Source: Streptomyces katrae (GTDB lineage: Bacteria; Actinomycetota; Actinomycetes; Streptomycetales; Streptomycetaceae). From it: a DNA stretch of 64,000 bases. Shown here in pieces: positions 57,776 to 64,000 of the stretch. Both the position numbers and the translations under genes were made by a program. The stretch's first letter is position 1; each line of letters starts with the position of its first letter. The notes below the pieces were generated by a model. That model ran no database searches. It saw only the letters and a program-made list of their open reading frames with translations, and was not told the DNA's origin. The stretch spans positions 1 to 64,000 of the forward strand of contig NZ_JNZY01000018.1 in the NCBI RefSeq assembly GCF_000717655.1, written 5' to 3'.

Positions 57776-58558
57776 ATGGTGGCTCCACCGGACAACGCCC
57801 CACCGGACAATGACGTCCTCTGGGCACGGTCCGTTCACTACTCCCACTGGGGTTCCCCCCGGACGAAGTCCGGGGGAGGTTCACCCGCCCTCATCGGGGT
57901 CTCGGTCGGCGTCCGCGCGGGCGAGATCCTGGCGCTGACCGGCCCGCGCGGCAGTGGGAAGACCACGCTGCTGCGCTGCCTGGCCGGACACGTGGTGCCC
58001 GAGCAGGGCGAGATCTGGTTCAACAGCGTGCCCGTCCACACCATGGGTGCGCAGGCCCGCGAACGGCTGCGCCGTGACCGGTTCGGCTGGATCGGCCCCG
58101 ATCCCCTGCTGCTGCCCGAGCTCAAGGTCTGGGAGAACGCCGCCCTGCCCCTGCTGATCGCCGGCGCCTCCCACCGCACGGCCAAGGCCGCCGCCTGCGA
58201 ATGGCTGGACCGCCTCGACATCGGCGGCTTCGCCCGCAAGCGCCCCCGCGCCCTGACCCGCGCCGAATCCCAGCGGGTCGCCCTCGCCCGGGCCCTGGTC
58301 AACGAGCCCGACGTGGTCTTCGCCGACGAACCCACCGCCCCGCTGCACCGCACGGAGCGCGCCCTGCTGCTCCGTACGCTCACCACCGCGGCACGCTCGC
58401 ACGAGATCACCGTGGTGCTGGCCACGCACGACGAGGAGTCCGCAGCCGTCGCCGACCGCCGGGTCGCGCTGCTCGACGGCCGCCCCGCCGCGGCCGCCGT
58501 CGGCGGTCCGTCCGACGAGACCCCGGAGGGCCAGGCCGCGTGCTCGCTCTCCGCCTAG
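57776..58558 (+). CDS. ABC transporter ATPase with atypical signature
   Basis: 260 aa from the ATG at 57776 (GGAGG 8 nt upstream). Walker A GPRGSGKTT and Walker B VVFADEPT are intact, but the usual LSGGQ signature reads LTRAES, and the segment SHWGSPRTKSGGGSPA contains residues encoded by a palindrome (annotated). It belongs to the LolD/MacB-like group by architecture. The stop overlaps the downstream membrane protein by 19 bp, so they form one exporter, substrate unknown. Confidence 0.75.
   Translation: MVAPPDNAPPDNDVLWARSVHYSHWGSPRTKSGGGSPALIGVSVGVRAGEILALTGPRGSGKTTLLRCLAGHVVPEQGEIWFNSVPVHTMGAQARERLRRDRFGWIGPDPLLLPELKVWENAALPLLIAGASHRTAKAAACEWLDRLDIGGFARKRPRALTRAESQRVALARALVNEPDVVFADEPTAPLHRTERALLLRTLTTAARSHEITVVLATHDEESAAVADRRVALLDGRPAAAAVGGPSDETPEGQAACSLSA
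57856..57876. repeat. Palindrome inside ABC ATPase coding sequence
   Basis: cccccggac-gaa-gtccggggg (9-bp arms) lies in frame and encodes PRTKSGGG within the N-terminal region of the ATPase. Confidence 0.6.
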
Positions 58559-59613
58559 CCCGCGGCTCCGGCCCGCTCGTCCAGCTGCGCCGGCTGCTGG
58601 TCGCCGCAGCCTGCGCCGGCACCGGTTTCCTCCTGCTGTACGTGCTGACCGAGGCCACTGCCCGGCCTGCCGGATCGTTCCCGCGCCTGCTGTGGGCCCT
58701 GGTCCCGCTCGCGGTCACCGTGCAGCTCGCCATCGCCGTCGCACGGACCGACCCCGCGACCCGGCCCCGCGAGGGGATGGACGCCGTCGGGCTGGGCCCC
58801 GTACGGCGCACCCTCGTCGCGGCGGTCTCCACCGCCGTCTCGTGCACCCTGGGCAGCGCCATGGCCCTGGCCGCCTTCCTCCACCTGCGGGGCGACCTCA
58901 CCGGCCTGCCCTTCGACGGGGCCGGGGCCCGGCTGCTGCACGCCGACCGGCCGCTGCCCGTGGCGGCCGCCCTCACCCTGCTGGCCCTGGTGCCGCTGGC
59001 CGCCTCGGCCGCCACGGCCCTCGCCCTGCGCCCGCACCCCCCGCTGGCCCCGCAGACCGGCCTGCCCTGGGGCATCGCGCTCACCGCCTGCGCACTGGCG
59101 GTCGAGGCGTACACCGGCCTCGGCGGAGTCGGCATGCCGGCCGGCTGGGCACTCACCGCCATCGGGCTCTCGCTCGCCGGCCCGGGCCTCGCCTACGCCT
59201 GCGGAGCCCTAGTACAGGCGGTCCGCCCGGGCGCCGTGCGGCTGCTGGCCGGGCGGACCCTCCAGGAGGAGGCGCCCCGACTGGGCCGCCCGCTCGGCCT
59301 GTTGTGCGCGGTCGGCGCGGGCGCCCTCACCACCGCTGCCCTGCGCGACCGGGGCGGCTTCCCCGTCCCGCTGGGTCCCCTGACCGGGCCGGCCTGCGCC
59401 CTGGTCGCGCTGTGCGTGACCGCGACCCTGCTCACCTGCGCCGTCGAGGTCCGCCAGAACCGCTCCGACGCCCGCGCGAGCCTGCGCGACCTGGGCACTC
59501 CGGGCACGGTCCTGCGTACGGCCGCGACCCTGCGGGCCACCGCGCTGACAGCCGTGTGCGTACCGGTCGTATGGGGTGTGGCGGAGCTGACGTCGCTTGC
59601 GTTGACCCGCTGA
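58540..59613 (+). CDS. Multi-span membrane protein, partner of the ABC ATPase
   Basis: 357 aa from the GTG at 58540 (GGAGG 11 nt upstream), overlapping the ATPase gene. About nine membrane helices, very Ala/Leu-rich, no catalytic motif seen. By position it is the permease of the preceding ATPase. Family not recognised with confidence. Confidence 0.72.
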   Translation: MLALRLARGSGPLVQLRRLLVAAACAGTGFLLLYVLTEATARPAGSFPRLLWALVPLAVTVQLAIAVARTDPATRPREGMDAVGLGPVRRTLVAAVSTAVSCTLGSAMALAAFLHLRGDLTGLPFDGAGARLLHADRPLPVAAALTLLALVPLAASAATALALRPHPPLAPQTGLPWGIALTACALAVEAYTGLGGVGMPAGWALTAIGLSLAGPGLAYACGALVQAVRPGAVRLLAGRTLQEEAPRLGRPLGLLCAVGAGALTTAALRDRGGFPVPLGPLTGPACALVALCVTATLLTCAVEVRQNRSDARASLRDLGTPGTVLRTAATLRATALTAVCVPVVWGVAELTSLALTR

Positions 59614-59639
59614 CACGGGCAGCCCTTAGGGTGGGCTGA

Positions 59640-60731
59640 ATGGTCAACGCAGACATCGAGATCGAGACGCTCGCCGAATTCGACCAGGTCGTCGCGCGCG
59701 GCTCGCTCAGCGGCTACCGCATCCAGTCGGTCAACCTGCTGGAGCGCACGTTCGCCCTGCTGTCCGCCGACACCTCCGCAGCCGTCTTCCTGGGCTGCGC
59801 GATGGAGCCCGACGCGGCGGCCAAGGTGCGCGCGGACGGTGCGCTCGTCTTCCCACCGGTGCCGGACCTGCCCTTCAACCCGTACCGCGGTCTGCTGTAC
59901 ACCGCCGACGAGCTGTTCGCGGGGCTGTCCGACGGTTACGAGGGTACTGCTGACGCCCAGTCGTACGCCTGGTTCCAGGAGTCCAAGGCGGACGGCGACG
60001 TCTTCTCCTCGATGCTCCGCTCCCTCCACGACGACGCGATCTCCGACGCCCTCGACGAACACCTCGCCGGCGCCCGGGTGGTCGGCGTCATGGGCGGCCA
60101 TGCGATGGCCCGCGGCGGTCTGGACTACCAGGGCGCGGCCGAACTCGGCCGGGAGCTGGCCCGGTCCGGGCTGACGGTCGCCACCGGCGGCGGCCCCGGC
60201 GCGATGGAGGCGGCCAACCTCGGCGCCTACCTGGCTCCGGTCCCCGACCACGCCCTTGCGGAGGCCCTCGAGATCCTGGCCAAGGCCCCGTCCTTCGCGC
60301 CCTCGGTGTCCGACTGGGCGCAGGCGGCGTTCGCCGTACGGGACCGCTGGCCCGCGGGCGGCGACTCGGTGGGGATCCCGACCTGGTTCTACGGGCACGA
60401 GCCGCCGAACGCCTTCGCTGGCCACATCGCCAAATACTTCGCGAACTCCACCCGGGAGGACGGGCTGCTCGCCCGCTCCACCGCGGGCGTCGTCTTCCTG
60501 CCGGGCGCCGCGGGCACCCTGCAGGAGATATTCGACAACGCCACGCCGAACTACTACGGGTCGCGGGGCGAGCCGACCCCGATGGTGCTGGTCGGGCGTA
60601 AGCACTGGACCGAGCACCTGCCGGCGTGGCCGCTGCTCCGGGCGCTGGCGCGCGGCCGTGCGATGGAGTCCCGGATCGCGCTGGTCGACTCGGTGGCCGA
60701 GGTCCCCGCCGTACTCGCTTCGATGAAGTGA
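59640..60731 (+). CDS. LOG-family (Rossmann, TIGR00730-like) protein
   Basis: 363 aa, longer than the usual ~200-aa LOG proteins because of an N-terminal extension of about 140 residues. The family motifs are near the middle: TVATGGGPGAMEAANLGAYLA and VVFLPGAAGTLQEIFDNAT (canonical GGGxxGxMG and PGGxGTxxE in slightly changed form). LOG enzymes cut nucleoside 5'-monophosphates to base and ribose 5-phosphate. Active-site residues E of the PGxxGTxxE motif are kept, so it is probably active. Confidence 0.82.
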   Translation: MVNADIEIETLAEFDQVVARGSLSGYRIQSVNLLERTFALLSADTSAAVFLGCAMEPDAAAKVRADGALVFPPVPDLPFNPYRGLLYTADELFAGLSDGYEGTADAQSYAWFQESKADGDVFSSMLRSLHDDAISDALDEHLAGARVVGVMGGHAMARGGLDYQGAAELGRELARSGLTVATGGGPGAMEAANLGAYLAPVPDHALAEALEILAKAPSFAPSVSDWAQAAFAVRDRWPAGGDSVGIPTWFYGHEPPNAFAGHIAKYFANSTREDGLLARSTAGVVFLPGAAGTLQEIFDNATPNYYGSRGEPTPMVLVGRKHWTEHLPAWPLLRALARGRAMESRIALVDSVAEVPAVLASMK

Positions 60732-60822
60732 GTGACGGACCGAGGCAACTTCGCGGCCCGATCGCACGTCTGCCATAGGTAATCAAAGTGCAAAACCCTG
60801 CCAGACGTGAACGGAGCCCTCG

Positions 60823-61740
60823 GTGCTCATAGGCCTGCTGACCGCGATCGCGGCATCCATCTGCTACGGCACGGGATCCGTCCTGCAAGCCGTCGGCTCG
60901 CGCCGGGCGGCCCGGATGTCGCCGGCCGCCGCCGGGGTGACCGCGCACGGCGGCCCGAACCTCTCGTCCACCGCGAAGGCAGCGATGACGTGGGAGTTCA
61001 TCGTCGGCACCATCCTGGACTTCGTCGGCTTCGGGCTGGGCGCGCTCGCCGCCCGGCTGCTGCCCCTGTTCCTCTCCCAGACGGTGATCAGCGCCAACCT
61101 GGTGATCACCGCCGTCCTCAGCGTGAAGATGCTGGGCATCCGGCTGACCCGGAAGGAATGGACCTCCATCGGGGTGGTCTGCGCGGCGCTGGTGCTGCTG
61201 GCGACGGCGGCGGGCCACGAGGGCGGCCACCACGCCCCGATGTCCACGCACTGGTGGCTGTTCGCCGTGACCCTGCTGATCATCGCGGGCGGCACGGTGG
61301 CCGTACGGCTCCTGGGCGCCCGGGCCGCGATCCTGGCGGGCCTGCTGTCGGGCCTCGCCTTCGGCGCGCTCGGCGTCGGCGTCCGGATCCTCGACGGGAT
61401 CGACCCGTTCGACCTGGGCAAGCTGCTCGCCGACCCGGCCCTCTACGCCATCCTGCTGGCCGGCGTGGGCGGCATGTACCTGCACACGGTCGCCCTCCAG
61501 ATCGGCTCGGTGAACGGCGCGACGGCCGCGCTCGTCGTCGGCGAAACCGTCCTGCCGGGTGCGATCGGCGTCCTGTGGCTGGGCGACGCATCGCGGCCGG
61601 GCCTGGCCTGGCTGGCGGCCCTCGGCTTCGTGCTGGCCGTCGCGGGCGCGGTGGCCGTCGCCTGGTACGGCAACCACGACGGCGCAGAACCCCCCACCGC
61701 CCGCGAATCCGAACCCGAATCCAGCCCCGCCGGCGTCTGA
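60823..61740 (+). CDS. DMT/EamA-family multidrug or metabolite permease
   Basis: 305 aa, GTG start with ACGGAG 7 nt upstream. About nine membrane helices, starting LLTAIAASICYGTGSVLQAVGSR, with a Gly/His-rich loop (AAGHEGGHHAPMSTHWW) in the middle. Substrate unknown. The last codons, ending SSPAGV, and the stop are encoded by a REP-like repeat (61718-61740). Confidence 0.82.
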   Translation: MLIGLLTAIAASICYGTGSVLQAVGSRRAARMSPAAAGVTAHGGPNLSSTAKAAMTWEFIVGTILDFVGFGLGALAARLLPLFLSQTVISANLVITAVLSVKMLGIRLTRKEWTSIGVVCAALVLLATAAGHEGGHHAPMSTHWWLFAVTLLIIAGGTVAVRLLGARAAILAGLLSGLAFGALGVGVRILDGIDPFDLGKLLADPALYAILLAGVGGMYLHTVALQIGSVNGATAALVVGETVLPGAIGVLWLGDASRPGLAWLAALGFVLAVAGAVAVAWYGNHDGAEPPTARESEPESSPAGV

Positions 61741-61800
61741 GGCGCGGGGGCATGGGGGCATGGCCCCCAACGGTTCGGCCCGTCCGGCGCTTGAGGACCG
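61718..61800. repeat. REP-like palindromic element, copy 2
   Basis: aatccagccccgccggcgt (61718-61736) and cgtccggcgcttgagga (61781-61797) are the motifs found at 27308-27370, here as direct repeats. The first overlaps the end of the DMT gene and provides its stop codon TGA at 61738. Confidence 0.75.
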
Positions 61801-61860
61801 GGTGCGGAGCCCGGGGAACGGGGGAAGGGCCGGTAGTAGGGGACGAGCCCCGTGCAGCGG

Positions 61861-62892
61861 CTACGCAGCCGGCAGCACGACCACCTCGGCCGGGGCGAAG
61901 GACACCGCAACCCGGTCCCCCACGGCCGGGGCCCCGGCCAGCCCGCACTCCGCCTCCAGCTCCGGCCCGGCCTCCGGCCGCAGCCGCAGCGCCACGTGCG
62001 TCCCGCGGAACGTCCGCGCGAGCACCTCACACCGCAGCCCCGCCGCCACGAGCACCACGCCCGCCGGCCGGATCAGGATCCGCCTCTCGCCCTCCGGGGA
62101 CCCGGCCGGCACCAGGACCTTGCCCCACTCCGTCATCGCGGCCTCTCCCGACACCAGCGCCGGCACCACGTTCTCGAACCCGAGGAACCGCGCCACGAAC
62201 TCCGAGGCCGGCCGCTGCCACACCTCCAGCGGGGTCCCGGCCTGCGCGATCCGCCCGTCCCGCATCACCACCACCCGGTCGGCCAGGGCGAAGGCCTCCC
62301 CCTGGTCGTGGGTGACGGCCAGCACCGTGGTCCCGAGCCGGGAGAACAGCCCGCGCAGCTCCACGACCAGCCGCTCGCGCAGCCCCCGGTCGAGCTGTCC
62401 CAGCGGTTCGTCCAGCATCAGCAGCCGCGGCGAGGGGGCCAGCGCCCTCGCGAGGGCGACCCGCTGCTGCTCGCCACCCGACAGGGAGGACACGGACCGG
62501 CCCTCGGCCCCGGGCAGCCCGACCAGCTCCAGCAGTTCCGCGACCCGGCCCTCGCAGGCCCCCCGGCCGGAGCCCCGCATGCGCAGCCCGAACGCGACGT
62601 TCCCGCCCACGTCCCGGTGCGGGAACAGCTGGTGGTCCTGGAACATCAGGCCCACCCCGCGCCGGTGCACGGGTACCCGCTCCTGGTCCGCACCGCCGAG
62701 CAGGACCCGCCCGGCGGAGACCGGCTGGAGCCCGGCGACGACCCGCAGCAGCGTGGACTTGCCGCTCCCGCTCGGCCCGAGCACGCACACGATCTCGTGC
62801 TCGGCGACCGCGAGATCCACGCAGTCCAGTGCGTCGACGACGGCGCGCTCGCCGAAGCGGACCGACACCCCGGCCAGTTCGAGCAACGTCAT
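61861..62892 (-). CDS. ABC transporter ATPase (thiamine/iron/molybdate importer type)
   Basis: 343 aa from the ATG at 62892. Walker A GPSGSGKST, Q-loop FQDHQLFPHRD, signature LSGGEQQR, Walker B LLMLDEPLGQLD and H-loop VTHDQGEA are complete, followed by a TOBE-like C-terminal domain with RPAGVVL. The ATG overlaps the stop of the upstream permease by one base (TGATG). With a two-domain permease this is the layout of ThiPQ or FbpBC importers. Confidence 0.88.
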   Translation of the reverse strand: MTLLELAGVSVRFGERAVVDALDCVDLAVAEHEIVCVLGPSGSGKSTLLRVVAGLQPVSAGRVLLGGADQERVPVHRRGVGLMFQDHQLFPHRDVGGNVAFGLRMRGSGRGACEGRVAELLELVGLPGAEGRSVSSLSGGEQQRVALARALAPSPRLLMLDEPLGQLDRGLRERLVVELRGLFSRLGTTVLAVTHDQGEAFALADRVVVMRDGRIAQAGTPLEVWQRPASEFVARFLGFENVVPALVSGEAAMTEWGKVLVPAGSPEGERRILIRPAGVVLVAAGLRCEVLARTFRGTHVALRLRPEAGPELEAECGLAGAPAVGDRVAVSFAPAEVVVLPAA

Positions 62893-64000
62893 CAGAACTC
62901 TCCCGAGGTCTTGTCGGGGCGCAGCCGCTCCAGCACCAGCAGGGAGACCGCGCACACCAGCATCAGAATCGTGCTCAGGGCCATCGCCTGCCCGTAGTTG
63001 AGCTCACCGGCGCGCCCCAGCAGCCGCGCCACGGCCACCGGCAGCGTGGGACGGTCGGGCCGCGCGATGAAGACGGTCGCCCCGAACTCCCCCAGCGAGA
63101 CGGCGAAGGCGAACCCGGCCGCGATCAGCAGCGCCCGCCGCACCAGCGGCAGGTCCACCTCCCGCCAGGCCCTCAGCGGGGACGCCCCGAGCACCGCGGC
63201 GGCCTCCCGCAGCCGTGCGTCCACCGCGCGCAGCACCGGCAGCATGGTCCGTACGACGAACGGCACGCCCACCAGCGCCTGGGCCAGCGGCACCAGGATC
63301 CACGAGGTCCGCAGATCCAGCGGCGGCTCGTCCAGGGTGATCAGGAAGCCGAAGCCGACCGTCACCGCCGACACCCCCAGCGGAAGCATCAGCAGCGCAT
63401 CGAACCCGCGCACGAACCGCCCCCCGCGCCGGGTCAGTGCCGCGGCCGCGAGCCCCCCGATCAGCAGGGCGATGGCGGTGGCGGCGAGGGCGTACTGCAG
63501 GGAGTTCCCGATCGCCTCCAGCGGTGGCACGAGGAACGTTCCGCCGCCGGCGCCCGCATCCTGGAGCGCCCGGTAGAAGCCGAGCCCGTACCCGCCGGGG
63601 GCGTCGAAGGACCGCTCCACCAGCACCAGCAGCGGAGCCACGATCAGCAGCGCCACCGTCAGCAGCACCCCGCCGAGCAGGGCGCGCTGCCCCGGTCCGC
63701 TCGGCCGGTGTGCGGTCCGCGCCGGGTCCACCAGCCGCAGGGCGGTCTCCCGCCGGCGCACGGTCCAGGCGTGGACGGCGAGGATCAGGCCGATCGCCAC
63801 GAACTGCACCATCGTGAGGACGGCGGCCGTCGGCAGGTCCAGCAGCTGTGCGGTCTGCCGGTAGACCTCCACCTCGAGGGTGGCGTACGAGGGCCCGCCC
63901 AGGATCTGCACGACGCCGAAGGAGGTGAAGGTGAAGAGGAACACCATCAGCGAGGCGGCGGCCACGGCCGGTCCGAGCGCGGGCAGCGTCACCCGCCGCC
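62892..64000 (-). CDS. ABC importer permease with fused domains (ThiP/FbpB-like), partial
   Basis: The frame runs off the right edge; the listed 367 codons are the C-terminal part of a protein that family knowledge puts at about 530-560 aa. The first visible residues RRVTLPALGPAVAAASLM look like the end of an EAA loop of the first permease domain. Further along is a second EAA loop EAAAVLGASPLRAWREVDLPLV, so two permease domains are fused. The substrate (thiamine or iron) is inferred from architecture; the binding protein is likely beyond the edge. Confidence 0.87.
   Translation of the reverse strand, partial: RRVTLPALGPAVAAASLMVFLFTFTSFGVVQILGGPSYATLEVEVYRQTAQLLDLPTAAVLTMVQFVAIGLILAVHAWTVRRRETALRLVDPARTAHRPSGPGQRALLGGVLLTVALLIVAPLLVLVERSFDAPGGYGLGFYRALQDAGAGGGTFLVPPLEAIGNSLQYALAATAIALLIGGLAAAALTRRGGRFVRGFDALLMLPLGVSAVTVGFGFLITLDEPPLDLRTSWILVPLAQALVGVPFVVRTMLPVLRAVDARLREAAAVLGASPLRAWREVDLPLVRRALLIAAGFAFAVSLGEFGATVFIARPDRPTLPVAVARLLGRAGELNYGQAMALSTILMLVCAVSLLVLERLRPDKTSGEF

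Overview
The window is chromosomal DNA from a high-GC actinomycete, almost certainly Streptomyces. The evidence is the very high GC content, frequent GTG and TTG starts, twin-arginine lipoproteins, a futalosine-type deaminase, a GH18 chitinase with a DasR-like operator, and a gene order that I recall as conserved on Streptomyces chromosomes. No phage, plasmid, insertion sequence or CRISPR array was seen, so this looks like core chromosome with a few lineage-specific genes.

Left part (1-13.4 kb). A MinD/ParA-like ATPase with proline/glutamine-rich flanks is cut by the left edge and converges on ribF across a long palindromic terminator. A sigma factor/putative anti-sigma pair lies between ribF and the translation/transcription operon rimP-nusA-ylxR-infB-DUF503-rbfA-truB, read on the minus strand. 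Divergent from rimP are a Tat lipoprotein, a ferritin-like DUF4439 protein and a degenerate antibiotic-kinase-like protein.

Central-left part (13.4-25.3 kb). A slipin converges on proS, with eleven copies of an 8-bp tandem repeat at the proS 3' end. Two GNAT acetyltransferases and the isoprenoid genes ispG and dxr with an M50 site-2 protease follow, then an unknown protein and an acyl-CoA dehydrogenase.

Polyamine/GABA part (25.7-43.5 kb and 52.8-57.6 kb). gabT, three aldehyde dehydrogenases, a PucR regulator, a glutamylputrescine-oxidase-like flavoprotein, a complete Pot-type ABC transporter, a second unlinked PotD, an Lrp regulator and a putrescine-type aminotransferase together form two parallel routes from putrescine to GABA and then to succinate. 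Interleaved are an orphan coupling-protein-like ATPase, a PAP2 phosphatase and a secreted chitinase.

Ro60/Y RNA part (43.7-46.3 kb). A NADAR N-glycosidase is followed by two tandem structured RNAs, each carrying a circularly permuted tRNA-like module (T-arm, capped acceptor stem, D-arm) inside a long closing stem. Immediately downstream is a TROVE/Ro60 gene. This is a bacterial Ro60-YrlA locus and the most unusual system in the window.

Right part (46.4-64 kb). A DUF4190 membrane protein, a probable aminodeoxyfutalosine deaminase, a glycerophosphodiesterase, a two-component system, a serine hydrolase of the beta-lactamase family, an ABC transporter with a degenerate signature, a LOG-family protein and a DMT permease follow. 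The window ends in a thiamine/iron-type ABC transporter whose permease runs off the right edge. Two loci (27.3 and 61.7 kb) share a REP-like sequence, and one copy supplies the stop codon of the DMT permease gene.
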